From: Anodontia alba
Taxonomy: Eukaryota; Mollusca; Bivalvia; Lucinida; Lucinidae
DNA: 64,000 bases
Direction of reading: 5' to 3'
NCBI GenBank assembly: GCA_964016985.1
Contig: OZ024830.1
Coordinates: forward strand, 19,740,387 to 19,804,386
The notes under the pieces were generated by a model, which saw only the letters and a list, made by a program, of their open reading frames with translations, ran no database searches and was not told the origin of the DNA. The position numbers and the translations under genes are program-made. Of this stretch, positions 35,112 through 47,521 are shown in pieces (the stretch's first letter is position 1; each line of letters opens with the position of its first letter).

Positions 35112-35287
35112 TCAACATTTTTAATAAATTAAAAAAATTGATACTTTATCTTTTTAAAATGAACACATCAATCCTAGATATTTTTAATTTCTCATTAAAT
35201 AAAATCATCATATAATATAAAAATTATTAGACGCTATATGCCCTTTTAGGGTTGAGCGTCTATAAACAAAATATCCATCCATCCATC

Positions 35288-35925
35288 ATCTGCGACATTG
35301 AGAAAAGGCTCTGCTGGATTTGAACCAGAAGGCAGTTCATCTGAACTGTGGTCTTGATATCCAGGATACCAGAGCGCTGATGCTATATGTGCAGAGCAGC
35401 CAACAGTTCGTGCACCGACTTTACAGTGGCAGCACTAGCCAGTTATACATTCATCACTGTATTATACGAGACCCATAACAAATAGGATTTGGAAGAGCAA
35501 TGACAAGACTATTCTCACACGTATCAGACCGGTTTCTTCTTTATGAACGTTGAACTCATATTTTCCTTCCGCTGACATATGTTCTTGTGTATATGATTTT
35601 GCCCGCTTGATTTGGTAAATACCTAATGTTAAGTCTCGCAGTTGACTGTCTGATAGCTTTGGAAAGTCTTCAAGTGCCTCTTCTTCCATTTTCTGCCATA
35701 CGGTTCATCTAGTAGCAAGTTTTTCATCTAAAACCTTTTTCTGCAGATGATTGGACACCTTCATAAGTTTCTTAAGTTTTTCTGCAAGCTCTGTATCATT
35801 GCTAGAACTGGCTACAAGGGGTGGGCGGTAGGTATTGCAAACTGCACACACAATGCGAACATGGTTGCCAACACAGTGAAGCATAAGTTGGTCTAGGGCT
35901 TTCCAAACCAGCTGTTATAAAGCAG
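35288..35925 (-). pseudogene. DDE transposase end plus SWIM zinc finger (ISL2EU/PIF-Harbinger-like), decayed
   Basis: Minus-strand reading, N to C: a DDE-transposase tail (KALDQLMLHCVGNHVRIVCA near 35887-35828), a charged linker, then PKLSDSQLRDLTLGIYQIKR, a block that in many invertebrate ISL2EU-like proteins precedes a SWIM finger. The SWIM follows as CHCKVGARTVGCSAHIASAL (about 35428-35369), with the CxC...CxH ligands. Damage: an in-frame TGA near 35708, two frameshifts between about 35510 and 35450, and a TAG where a conserved Trp is expected just before the CxC. The reading runs to the border of the LINE 3' tail. The family call is from memory of sequence patterns. Confidence 0.68.
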
Positions 35926-37298
35926 TGAATTTGGTTTCTTTTGCATTTGCATCCGAAAATGAAGTCACTCAATGTAGAAAACAATATATGTGTATATGGA
36001 AAGAAGGGAGTTTTATTCTGAGAGAAACAGCGGATGACTTATCACACGATGCAACAATCTCTTGACAGTCCCAAAATAAAGGTCTAACTGGTACCCTTAA
36101 GAAGGAATGCTAATTCACTCCGAACAGGGAATGCAAAGAAGATTGAGATGAACAAGATACTTTGTTGTTAAAAATTAATGCAATAATGATAACCGTCACT
36201 GATAAAAGCACACAAGATTGAGAAGAACGAAAATATGTTGTTGTTAAAACTTAATGCAATATCGATAACTTGTGTTTCCAAAGATTGCTAAGAACGAAAA
36301 GATGTTGTTGTTAAAACTTAATGCAATATCAATAACTTGTGTTTACTTTCACGGATGGGAACTACTTGATAAATGCATAACAAAATAATTTCAAACCAAT
36401 AATTCAGGTTGGAACATATTCCTGACAAAAAATTCTGTTAAGCAAGGGTAGATAAGAAGCACGGAACTCAGTCTTATTCAGCTCGTGACATCAACTCACA
36501 GTTTCGGACTACAAAATTAATCTCAAAATGACTGTATGTTTCATTTTTGTGAAGGTCTTCCTCAAGGTTAAATTTTCAGCCCCAGTTTGTTAAGCTAATT
36601 GACTGCATATTGTTTGTTGCATGACGTGTGTATTAGCACTTAAAACATCTGCTAGAATTAGCAGATTTAGAAAGAAAATGCTTGTTTTAACTTTGCTGTT
36701 CCAAAGTCTAAAATATTCCAGAAAAAAAAATGTATTTTGACAACCAAAAATAAACAAAAGTCCAAAACACATGCCTTTTAATAAATAAATACATTGAAAA
36801 AAAAAAAAATGTTTATTACAACGACGGTTTGCCATTTAGAGGAAACAACCGATTGACAAAACTCTAGTGAGTGCGTAAACATTAAGTAGTGTGAGAAATG
36901 AATGTGATGAATGTGTGAAAATCTTCGGATAAAGTTATTTTTTGTCGACTCCTACCCACTTAACCACGATTAAATTGTGATTTTATGATGAACATATGTT
37001 TTTCAATTAAGTAAATATGAGATAGAATTTGGTTAAGAGGGTCGGACAATGAAATATCCATATAATGTGGTTTGGGGTTGTTATGTTTTCCATAGGCCCA
37101 ATGTTAAATGTCACAACCAGTACACATATTCAGTCATAAAGTTTTCACAGAAAGTGCATGAAAAGTAGAAGATAAAACCACAGGAACTTAAGAAGAAACA
37201 TTTAGGTACTGAAAAAGCCTGGTTTTGTGTTTGCTTGAGTACTTCCAAAAATCGTTCTCTCAGTAGGCCATTTGCCATTACAAAATGCAAATGGTCCT
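35926..37298. other. Intergenic DNA with a short tandem repeat
   Basis: No gene recognised; the upstream part of the transposase could lie here but is not readable. About three diverged units of roughly 70 bp (sharing 'gttgttaaaacttaatgcaa') occur at 36150-36345. Confidence 0.4.
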
Positions 37299-38130
37299 TA
37301 TCTCCATGTTGGGACCCAACAAATAGTGTATACCCATATCAGACACCGCAACTTGCTGCGCCTAATCGGGCCATTCGCCAGGAAACAAACAAATGTCAGC
37401 AAAATAACCATCCAAATTTATCTCCATGTTGGGACACAGCAAAAAAGTGTCTACCCAGATCAGACGACGAACTGCGCTTGATCGGGGTCTGCATCCCTCG
37501 CAGGAATCCAACAATTCTCAGCAAAACAGCTATCCAAATTTATCTCCATGTTGGGAGGCAGCGAGTAATGTCGACCCAGATCAGACACCGCAACTTGTTG
37601 CGTCTAATCGGGGTCTATATCCCTAGTGGGAAGCCAACAATTCTCAGCAAAACAGCTATCCAATTTTATCTCCATGTTGGAGGGCGGATCGGGGCGGGGG
37701 AGAGGGTGGGGTGGGAGCAGGAATAATGTCTACCTAGATCAGATGCCGCAACTCGTTGCGCCTAATCGGGGTCTCACCCCTCGCAGAAAACCAACAATTC
37801 TCAGCAAACCAGCTATCCAAATTTATCTCCATGTTGGGATGCAGCGAATAACGTCTACCCAGATCAGACGCCGCAATTTGTTGCGCCTAATCGGGCCCTA
37901 CACCATCCGCCAAGAAATCAACAATTTTCACAAAATAACCATCCGAATTCATCTCCGTATTGTGACCCAGCAAATAGTGCATGCCCAGATCAGACGCTGC
38001 AACTTGCTGCGCCTAATCGGGGCCTATATTATCCGTCGAAAAAACACCACTTTTCAGCAAAATAACCATCCAAATTTATCTTCATGTTAAGATGCAGCAG
38101 ACAGTGCATACCCCGATCAGATGCCGCAAC
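37299..38130 (+). repeat. Tandem array, seven units of about 122-157 bp
   Basis: Starts of the shared 'tctccatgttggga' word fall at about 37300, 37421, 37543, 37669, 37826, 37952 and 38079. Each unit also has 'cccagatcagacgccgcaac', a gcaac/gttgc palindrome and 'gcctaatcgggg'. The fourth unit carries a G-rich insertion. The open frames across it are repeat by-products. Confidence 0.8.
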
Positions 38131-40327
38131 TTGTTGCGCCTAATCGGGAGCGTGGGGTAGGGAGGGGGCACACCACCCGCAGGACGGTTCGGAACATCCG
38201 AATAACTGAATTCTCCCAGACGAATGATCCGGTACTGGCTGAGTTGCAACAAGAAATGCTTGATTAGAATCAATACATCAGCTCACATGGAAAAGGCGCA
38301 GCCTCTGACTAGCAAGCGAATCAGCAATAACTGATAAGGGCGTTCGGTTTTGCTGACCGAGCAGCGACGATCTAGGCCGCACTACGCATGTGTGCAAGGA
38401 GCCAGGACACTCACTGATCACACTCAACATGAGAATTGATTTGAATCTCAAGTCTGAGCAAAAATTACAATCGAACTTCAATGGCTCGAACAGCTTTGGG
38501 ATCATGGAAATTTGTTCTAGAGAGGGGTAGTTCGAGCCACTAGGGGTTAATCACAGCGCTAGTTCAGAGGGCAAATGGGGAAAATTTAGGGATGTCTTTT
38601 CGATCTTCAGTATTATAATGTAATGTTCAGTATGTCACCTGCACTTCGCTTGTAATTCATAATACGTATAAGCCAACATAGCTTTGCATAGCTTTGACAC
38701 GAGAAATGTATAACATTATGATACTAACCTATTTATCAATGTTAACTCCCAGTTTCCAATAATTAATTCTGCTGTTTATTCTCTCCCCCCGCCCCCACTC
38801 CCTCTATACGAAGATCCCTCCTTCCCCCTCCCCCCAGCCCCCACTCCACCCCCATCCCCCCTCGCTCTCGCTCTCTCTATTTCTCTCTCTCTCTCTCTCG
38901 TTTGAAAGAGCTTAAAAGTTCCATTAATTGCATATTATATGAACCAGCTTATGTGAAAAGCAAAAGACACAGGCGCGACTGCGAATCCGCGCCGGGACAT
39001 CCGTGCAGTTGCACCAGAACCTTCGCTGTTCGCACACATGTAGTATAGACCCAGAAAAAAAGGTTTAGACTAAGAATCAGACATCTAGCCCTACTAAATA
39101 GCTGTATATGCGCTATTGAAGAATGTGTTTACGGAGGACGAAAATTGCCATTATCTAGTGTCATGGCTCATATTATATTGTATTGCCTTTATTTTATTAT
39201 ATTTTCTTAAACAGACAAGACATTCCAAATTTTGTGTGAAATGGCTGGCAAAATACATCTTATGAGAAATAGAAAACAGCTTCTTATAAACTATTCTTTG
39301 ATTTTATTTTCAAAAAAATGGTTTGGGCAAAAAGTTCTTTTTTAGACTTAGCCAAAGGCTTTTCTTCAGATCTATCAAATATCACGCTCTTGCCGGCAGG
39401 AACACCTACACTATTAGAATTACCGACGAGAAATCCTGATTCTCATATATAGGTCCTAACCGTTCCTTTATATTTTTTCTTCAAAATCGTTCGTATAAGT
39501 TGTTTCCTATTACATTTTTATTTTTAGAATTTTATTAATCAATGAGATATTATAATAGACCGTCAGAAACTGTTCAGTACACGTATCGTGTTATTTTGTC
39601 CGTGGGAACACCTACAATATTACCGACAAGAAAATCTGATTCTTCTATTCACTAACATTCTTAGCCCTATCCCCTAACCATAACGCTATCTTAGATTCAT
39701 TTTCATGCAAGTCATTTTATCACTATTTCACAAATCAAAAAGATTTATCAGCAATCAGACACTATTTAGTATATATATCATTTTCTCTTGTTGGCCCGGT
39801 TTGATTTAAAGTATTTACCGACAGGAAAATCTGACAATGCACATTCTCTCTCAATTTCAAATTCTTATGTGACTCGTATTAAAAATAATGAACATAACAC
39901 ATACTGAAACAATATAATGCAGAAGGCTGAAGAAGCCTGTATAAATATGCTTTCATTGCAAGAGTCGCATGTTATGTACTTTCTTGATGGCTGTAATTCA
40001 GATGGCAGTACATCAAACTATTCTGATTGGCATTTAAATTTGCCTGTCAATGAATTAACTGACGGCATTTCAAAGGCTTGTCCGTGTGTATATCAACAGA
40101 GTGATTAATAACACGTTCAAAGCAGCCATGGAATGGACAAAAGTAACACCGATACGCAGACAGTGGAGAGGTCTTCATTTTCTCCTGCTGAAATACATAA
40201 AGAGGCCAATAAAAATTTCAGAACAACATAATTTGCCTGGCATTATACTGACATTTACGTTTGTCCAAACATACGCACGCACGCACGCACACAAACAGAA
40301 CTGTATTATTTTCGACAATTAGACAAT
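38131..40327. other. Intergenic DNA, no gene recognised
   Basis: Holds a C-rich then CT-rich low-complexity tract (about 38780-38899). At 39390-39830 there are three diverged blocks sharing 'taccgacaagaaaatctgat' and 'ggaacacctaca'. A short CGCA/CACG run lies near 40273-40290. Confidence 0.45.
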
Positions 40328-41340
40328 TATTATGTCCCCACCTTAGTAGGTGTGTGTGTGTGTGGGGGGGGATTTTGGGGGGGGGGGGGAGGGGGCGGGG
40401 AGGGGGATATTGTTTTTAGTGCAGATTCTGTCAGCGTCGGCGTCGACGTAGCCTCCTGTCTGCACTCTATCTCCTTAATGAAAGAATGGATTTTGGCCAA
40501 ACTTACACAAATTTATCATTGGGTGGGAGAAAAATGCTGATTAGATTTTGGTGACCATGACCCCATTTTCAAGGTCACACACGAGGGCTTAGATTGTTGA
40601 AAAAGGCTGGAAAATGGATTGTCTGCACCCTATCTCCTGAAGTAACAAATGGATTTTGACCGAACTTGCACATCTAATTTGCTGGGACATGTGAAAGAAC
40701 TGATTAGATTTTGGTGACCTTGACCCAATTTTCAAGGTCACATGATGGCTTAGATTGTTGGAAAATGGCTTGTCTGACCCTAGCTCCTGAATGAATGGAT
40801 GAATTTTTACCAATTTTGTACATCTATATTGTTGAGACATCGAAAAAAGCTGATTAGGTTTGGTGCCCTCAATCTCATTTTCAAGGTCATACTAAGGTTT
40901 AAATTGTTGGAAAATAGCTTGTCTGCACCCTGTCTCCTGAAAGAATGGATGGATTTTGACCAAACTTGTACATCTATATTTTTGTGACATGGAAAAGAAC
41001 TGATTAGTTTTTTAGTGACCTTGACCCCATTTTTTAAGGTCACAGGAGGGCTCAGATTGTTTGAAAATCGCTTGTCTGCACCCTATCTCTAGAATGAATG
41101 AATGGATTTTTACTAAACTTGTACATCTATATTGTTGTGACATGAAAAAGAACTGATTAGATTTTGGTGAACTTGACCCCGTTTTCAAGGTCACAGGAGG
41201 GCTCAGATTGTTGGAAAATAGCTTTTCTGCATCCTGCTCCAGAATGAATGGATGCATTTTGACCAAACTTGTACAGTCATATTGTTGAGATTTTGGTGAT
41301 TTTGACCCCATTTTCAAGGTCACACGAGGGCTTAAATTTT
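40328..41340 (+). mobile_element. Tandem-core element with about six units of 150 bp
   Basis: Begins ttatgtccccaccttagtag with a small hairpin, then a GT run and a G-rich tract, then units with 'ctgcaccctatctcctga', 'gattttgaccaaacttgtac' and 'gtgaccttgaccc...ttttcaaggtcac'. The start resembles the reversed end of the element at 50900-51655, so both may belong to one family. The 3' end is unclear and may be truncated. Confidence 0.55.
40363..40406 (+). repeat. G-rich tract with quadruplex potential
   Basis: Runs of 8, 13, 5, 4 and 5 guanines with very short spacers, far more than the four runs of three needed for a G-quadruplex motif. Confidence 0.6.
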
Positions 41341-41913
41341 GGAAAATTGCCCCCATCGACCAGACACACAAAAAAGAGGAATTATAGATACAACCTTTTC
41401 CAACAATAGGTCTGTTCAAACTGGTTGGGGACATACGTTTTCCTCTGAAAACACTGTTCTAGTTCATCAACACTTATGTCTCAGAACAGAACAGGAACAG
41501 AACTTTATTAATCTAACTACTTCTCAGGCCACACGCAGGAAGCGTAAGAGAAGGGAAAACAAAAAACAAAAAAAAAACAAAAAAAAAACAAAAAAAAACT
41601 ACATAATGACCAAAGCAAGTAACAAAGTTTACAAATACACATTGTATACATCACATACTGTCTACACATACACACATGCACATACATACATATACATGTG
41701 TGCAGGTACACGCGTACACGTACACACAATAAGTAAGTAGGAAAAAAAATCACACACAAACAATATCCTATCACCTCCACCAGCTTCACACTCATTCACC
41801 AGGAGGTTAACTGGCTGTCATAAACAAATATGAAACTGGTAGAGGAATCAAACCATTACCACATGCAAACTGGCTCACTTCACCCCTTACTAAATTATAT
41901 ACATATATATAAC

Positions 41914-44900
41914 CTAATTCATCACTGGAAACTTCTTCATAATAATGTCAACAAACTTAGCCAAATTGATAAGTGTTTGAGTATCTTTGGTAGAAAAGAG
42001 CTCTTTAAACTTCATGACATTTGGTCTCTTGTAGAAGTAAGATTTTAAAAACTGTTTCCGATCTGAATGAAAGTAATCACATGCAAAAAGGTAATGAAAT
42101 TCATCCCCAATATCGTTTTTTGGGCATAAGTTACATTTCCTTTCATCTAATGGGATGTTTTCCCAACGGCTTGTTTCAACAGGAAGCCTGTGATTACTTA
42201 GTCTAAATTTCAGTAGTGAACTATAATGTTTCTTGCTTAGATTTATTTTCAAAATTTAGTTCCTGCTTAAATAAATAATAATTTTTTCCCTTAGAAGACA
42301 ATTCAATTTTAGAAAACCATTCCTGTATATGTAAATCAACCAGGGCTCTGAAAATTTGTTCTTTCAATGATTTTTGTATTTTCAACATTAACTTTATTGA
42401 AGAGATCTATTCGCCCAACTGAAATGAGTATTTCTTTTATACAGTGAATCCATTTATGCTGAAAGATTCCTGCATTATATTCATGTAAAAGTACGTTATA
42501 CAACAGTTTTGATAATTTACAGTCTTTACTGTTGATAATGTTAAGCCAGTATCCTATCATTCTATTTTTATACTGATATTAATAGGTTTACGCCCAAGTT
42601 CTGCATACAACATATATACTGGTGTACTTTCCTTAGAATTTGTGATATGTCTTAAAAATTCATTTTGAAGTTTCTCAATGAGTTGGCTGTTCTCAAACCC
42701 CCATACTTCACAAGCATAAAGGGCTATAGGGAGTATCGTCTGGTCAAACAATAATAGCTGTAAATCAACAGGTAAATTCAAATTACGTATTCTTTTGTAT
42801 AAAAGATGCATTGCCTTTTTTGATTGATCATAATTATGTTTTTTGGCTTTGTTAAAATTCCTGCTCTTAGTAAAAACTGTCCCTAGATATTTAAACTCTT
42901 TACAAATTTGTATTTTATTCTCACCCATTTTGAAATCGAAACGATCATCATTACGTGTACCAAAGATCAATATTTTTGTTTTGTCAAAATTAATATCTAA
43001 CCTCCACATGTTAGAATATTCATAAAAGGCATTTAAATTGTTCTGGAACTCTGTTTCATCTGTACCAAATATCACTGTATCATCAGCATATATAACAAGA
43101 CAAAAAGTTGAATGTACATATTTACATCATCAGAAGTAAACTCGAGATCAATACCAGAACAATTTCTGGTTGAAAGAAAAAATTCTAAGTCATTCAAGAA
43201 CAGTGCAAACAAAACAGGTGACAAGTTTTCCCCTTTGTCGAACCCCTCTAAAACTTTGGAAAAAGCTAGACTGATTACCATTAAAAGAGATATAAGACTT
43301 TATCCCTTGGTACAAGTTATAAATAATACGAAAAAAAACTTTCCATTAATGTCATTTTTAAGTAATTTTGACCACAGTCCCACTCGCCAAACAGAATCAA
43401 ATGCTTTACTGGTCAATGAAGGAACAGAACAATTTTATTTTTTTTAGATTTCAGAATTTCAGTGAGAGCATGAAGAACAAAAATATGGTCAGTGGTTGAG
43501 TAGACACCTCTGAAGCCTGCCTGGTTTTCTTCTAAAATATCATGACAATTCAGAAATTTATTTAATCTTGAATTAAGCACAGCTGTAAAGAGTTTACCAA
43601 AACAGCTTAATATTGTTATAGGCCGGTAATTCTGAGGCTGGAGAGGGTCACCTTTATTCTTGTATATGGGTTTTATGATTCCTTCAAGCCAAGAATCAGG
43701 CAATATACCTGTTTCGAGAATTAAATTAAAAAATGAATTATATAATGGGAGCATGATCTCAGATGTACTCTTTATATATTCATTAATTATTTGGTCATTA
43801 GAACAAGCTTTATTATTTTTAAGAGATTTAATGCATTTCAAGATTTCACAGTCAGTAATTGGTGAGTTCAGGACTTCATCATCATTCTCAATACTCATAT
43901 TATTAATTGTCTGGTGGCTTTCGAAATCAGGTTCTGCATTAAGGTCCTTGAAAAAAGAATAAAGAGAATCAAGTTCAATGTTGCTGTCCACTTTCTTATT
44001 GTCAATACTATTTATGATTTTCCAGTATTCTTTTGGATTTTTACTTTTTAAATTTCTTAATTTAGTTTTGGTAGCTTTGTTGTGTTTATTTATGTAGTAA
44101 TTCATTTTCTTCTTATAATACTTGCTTGCTTGTGCAAGATTAGACTTTGAACAGTGTGTTGGATTTCTTGAATGTTTAGACTTTGCGGAATAATACTGTT
44201 TGCGTGCATTTTCACACTGGGTGCCAAACCAAACTTTTTGCCCATCGTGCAATCTCCTTTAGTGTTATCATTAATGCTCAGTTTTGCAGACTAACTGAAT
44301 ATTTCTGAAAACTGAATATACTAATAATTTTAGCCTTGCATACTAAGGCTTGGTTTACACTTGTTTCATTTATTAATGAGCTTAGTTCCTGAATTTTGGA
44401 TCTATTTAGATTTTCAACAAAAGCAAATTTCCTATTTTCTGGTAGTTTTGGTCTTTTTTTTTATGACCTGTTTTAGTGTTTTATTTTCTATTGCTGAAGT
44501 TTGCTATAATTGTAAAGTTGTGCTAATTAGTGCATGTCCATCAGAAAATAAAGCATCAAGTTCTGATACAGTGAACATTTTGACAAAGTGCAATGCCTGA
44601 TGAGAGACAATAGAATAATCAATAACTGACTGGTTGCGAAAGGTCATTGCGCCAATATTTTTGTCTGAGCCACATCTACCATTAAGAATAAGTAAATTGT
44701 TTGATTTGCAGATGTCAAGAAGCAAATTGCCTTCATTATTTACCATTTTATCTTTAGATGTACGCGTCTCTGATAATTTGCAATTATTAAGTAATGAAGA
44801 CACATTAAAAAATTCAGTCATATTTTCTTCATAATTAAAATGATTGTTAAAAACTTCATCTTGTTCAAGAAAATCGGATTTATTGAAGGTCCTGGCATTA

Positions 44901-45586
44901 AAATCTCCCATTAACAAAACATATTTATTTGAAATACACATGTTAGTAATTTCAGTATTAAACTGATCTAGCTCCTCCAGACTGTGAAACCTAGAGTCAT
45001 GTGGTGGAATATATACAGCCCCAATACAAATATCCTCATCAGTTTTAAAGACATGTTAGCTAATGCTCTTCCATAAGATGTAATCTGAATCAGTTTAGAC
45101 AACAGAGCAATGACCAGACAATGATTTTACAAAAACTCCAATTCCACCACTTTTACGGATGTATTTCTGCTTTCTGCACTTGGAAAAAAGGAAATATCCA
45201 GGCAGATCTATGCAGTCATATCTGTCAAGTTTTGTTTCACAAACACAAAACAAATCATATTTATTTACTAATTCACCAAATTCTGGGTACTGTACTTTGC
45301 GTTTTAAGCCACAAACATTCAAAGATGCAAATTTAAGTAATTTCTGGCTCTGTTTAATTTTATTATCAATTAGATTTGTGAAACAATTGTCATTTTCACT
45401 ATAACTTGAATGAATGTTACTTGTTTCATTTTCTGTAGTGTTATTATTAGAAGGATGATAATATCCATCATAACAATTATTTTCATCAAACTGACTATCA
45501 ATTTGAAATATGTCCTGGATGTGGGATGAATAATAAGAGTTCCTTTCTTGGCATTTGCATACATTCAAATTACAATTTTCACACAT
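41914..45586 (-). pseudogene. CR1/L2-like ORF2, APE endonuclease and reverse transcriptase, multiply frameshifted
   Basis: N to C on the minus strand: a Cys-rich start (MCENCNLNVCKC), the endonuclease opening LKFASLNVCGL...CETKL, then in another frame GDFNAR and SVIDYSIVS...SDGHA (about 45060-44504). After a broken linker comes the RT (44252-43413) with QNYRPITILSCFGKL and NQAGFR, then shifted pieces with KAFDSVWR (about 43400), GENLSPVLFALFLNDL, and YADD (43079-43090, frame change just before it). The thumb follows, then a C-terminal zinc motif CX2CX8HX4C near 42140. At least five frame changes make it non-functional. Confidence 0.85.
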
Positions 45587-45670
45587 ATGGGTTAATAAGT
45601 CAAAATTGTTGGATGTAGAAATAGCAAATAAATTTTCAGAATAATTGTTTTTGGCATATTTGCCATTGTC

Positions 45671-47521
45671 CTATTTTCTAGGGCATAATTCTGATGAGTC
45701 TTTATGTCCATAATAGTGGCATTTGAAGCACTGTACTTGCTGCTTATGTCTAAAATCTGAGGTAGAATGATTTGTAAGTCCACATTTTAAGCAGCGTTCT
45801 GTACTGATTTGTTTGGTCGGCTGCCTTTGGTTATGGTATTCTTGTGCACTCTGATCTGGTTGTGGCCTGCTCTGCTGGTTGGAATGGCCACTCTGTAGTG
45901 ACAATGGTCCTTGTCTATTTCTCTCTGAGACACGAGATTGAGTGGGTACTCTGTGGTACAGTTCTCCTGAGTACCTACTACTATGCTGTTCAGGTCCAGG
46001 TTTTTGATTTCCATAGGTTTGCCTATAAGAAAACACACATTTCTCGAAATTGTCTACTATATACAGTTGATTGTTAATTGTGCCTAAAAGGCGCTTGGTC
46101 CCAGAACGTGACAGGTGTATGTTATCTCTGGGTTTGAAAAAATGGTATCTTAATTTACCTTTCTTGTCATAGAAATGAGCATTTGAGTTGACATAGGTAA
46201 GTTTATTTACATTACATAATCTCTTAATGGCTTCATTAAATTCATTCACATCTGTGTCCCCTCTTGGGCAGGAGGAACACAGGAAAATATTACACCTGCT
46301 ATTTTTTTCTTTCACTAGTAATATCAGTTGTTGATACTTATGTTCAAAGTGTTCAATGTCTGATTGTCCAGAAGAATCATTTCCACCAACATAAACCACT
46401 AGATTATCAAACTTAATTAAGTAAAAAATTTGAAGCTTACGATCAATGATAGAATCAATTGTTGCTCCTGGCACTGGCTGGCATTCCACTCTACTCATCA
46501 GTCCCTTCTTGTTAATTCCAGAAATGATTGAATGGCCAATTATAAGTGTTCTGGCATTATGATCACGAATGTCAGATTGTTTGTTTTTAATATACTTTTC
46601 ATGTTTGTCATTTTGTTTGTTTTCACGGTCTGTTTGTTGTTTCTTTTTTGTATGAGCAGTTTGCTTTAGTTCTAAGTTAGTGTCCTTGAAGAGTTTTGAA
46701 TTCTGTTCTTTCGGTCTATTGGTGACAATTTCACAGTAAGAGGCTCCACCTGGGATTAGTTTAGGGTCATCTCCGTTTGTTTCACTCAGTGTCAAAAAAT
46801 TGGAATCATCACTGATAGTAGATGTTGATAAATTATGGATTTCAGGTGGTGCAGTTGACAAACAATCAGATTTTTTAATCAATGTATCTATCTTGGTGTT
46901 GACCAAATTTAGCTGCTCCTGTAAAAGTATACTGATTTTATGCAGTTCTCCCACTTGACTGGTGAGTTCTGCGAGTGAAAGTTTTTGTTGGACTATTTTA
47001 TGTTGTAGTGATGCACTCCCAGATCGGGTTACAGGGGACACTGGTGGAGAGGACTGGTCCTTCTCTACCACCGTAACTGGTGTTGAAGTCTGTGTATTAA
47101 GAACATTGTCTGTTTCCTCTTTGAACAGTTGGTAGAGGTGAATGGCATGACGAGAAAAAATGACCTCTCTCCATAGTTTACTTCCAGGACCTGATGCGGA
47201 TATAGAGGCAGCATTATTGTCACTGATTAATGTACAGCCATTTCCCTTGACATGAGTTGTGTAGTTTGAACGAGCATTATTTATTTTCTTGGCATGAAGC
47301 TCCATATTCATAGCATCAATAAATTTGTTATACAAGTCCCTAGAAGAAAATAAGATGGTTATCTGCCCATCACTATGTATTACATGGTATAATATACCAT
47401 TGAATCTGTCTTCAGTCATAATGTCAGTGGCCCTTTTCACTGGGGTTGATTGTTCAGAGAATAATGACTGAGACTGAGTCTGTTTTGGTGAGGGATCACA
47501 GTTACTAGAATTAACTGACAC
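45671..47521 (-). CDS. LINE ORF1 with SGNH/GDSL-type esterase domain and C-terminal knuckle-like motifs
   Basis: 616 residues, uninterrupted. After a Ser/Gln-rich start and an unassigned domain (about 35-140), a heptad-like helix (about 185-220) suggests a coiled coil. The esterase spans about 322-480: GHS (S331, in place of GDS), GGND (N381, D382) and DNIH (D466, H469), so the Ser/Asp/His set is present. The C-terminus has two CCHC-like motifs, both irregular: the first lacks its last Cys (CX2CX4HX4F), the second has a long last gap (H-X6-C). In CR1-type ORF1 proteins the esterase may aid membrane or RNP handling. Surprisingly open given the decayed ORF2. Confidence 0.82.
   Translation of the reverse strand: MSVNSSNCDPSPKQTQSQSLFSEQSTPVKRATDIMTEDRFNGILYHVIHSDGQITILFSSRDLYNKFIDAMNMELHAKKINNARSNYTTHVKGNGCTLISDNNAASISASGPGSKLWREVIFSRHAIHLYQLFKEETDNVLNTQTSTPVTVVEKDQSSPPVSPVTRSGSASLQHKIVQQKLSLAELTSQVGELHKISILLQEQLNLVNTKIDTLIKKSDCLSTAPPEIHNLSTSTISDDSNFLTLSETNGDDPKLIPGGASYCEIVTNRPKEQNSKLFKDTNLELKQTAHTKKKQQTDRENKQNDKHEKYIKNKQSDIRDHNARTLIIGHSIISGINKKGLMSRVECQPVPGATIDSIIDRKLQIFYLIKFDNLVVYVGGNDSSGQSDIEHFEHKYQQLILLVKEKNSRCNIFLCSSCPRGDTDVNEFNEAIKRLCNVNKLTYVNSNAHFYDKKGKLRYHFFKPRDNIHLSRSGTKRLLGTINNQLYIVDNFEKCVFSYRQTYGNQKPGPEQHSSRYSGELYHRVPTQSRVSERNRQGPLSLQSGHSNQQSRPQPDQSAQEYHNQRQPTKQISTERCLKCGLTNHSTSDFRHKQQVQCFKCHYYGHKDSSELCPRK

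Larger units (their letters stand above)
28807..35287 (+). mobile_element. LINE copy 2, full-length but inactivated
   Basis: Aligns with LINE copy 1 from 5' UTR to 3' hairpin and TCCA tail, with scattered differences. ORF1 and ORF2 both carry frameshifts, and there is at least one nonsense change. No clear target-site duplication is visible; the flanks share only a short catctg. The insertion predates the 6-kb duplication, because unit A also contains its 5' end. Confidence 0.9.

Noticed and set aside
28785..35293. Target-site duplication (catctg) for LINE copy 2
   Set aside because: Only six bases match, and the left copy is 16 bases away from the element start.
35305..35376. tRNA-like fold on the minus strand with a ggttcaaatcc B-box and a cagtt/aactg stem
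   Set aside because: The same bases translate in frame as the stretch just after the SWIM finger of the transposase remnant; the anticodon loop has the wrong size and the D arm is absent.
37235..38090. Overlapping open frames of 66-163 residues
   Set aside because: They are translations of the tandem array, with no codon-level conservation between units.
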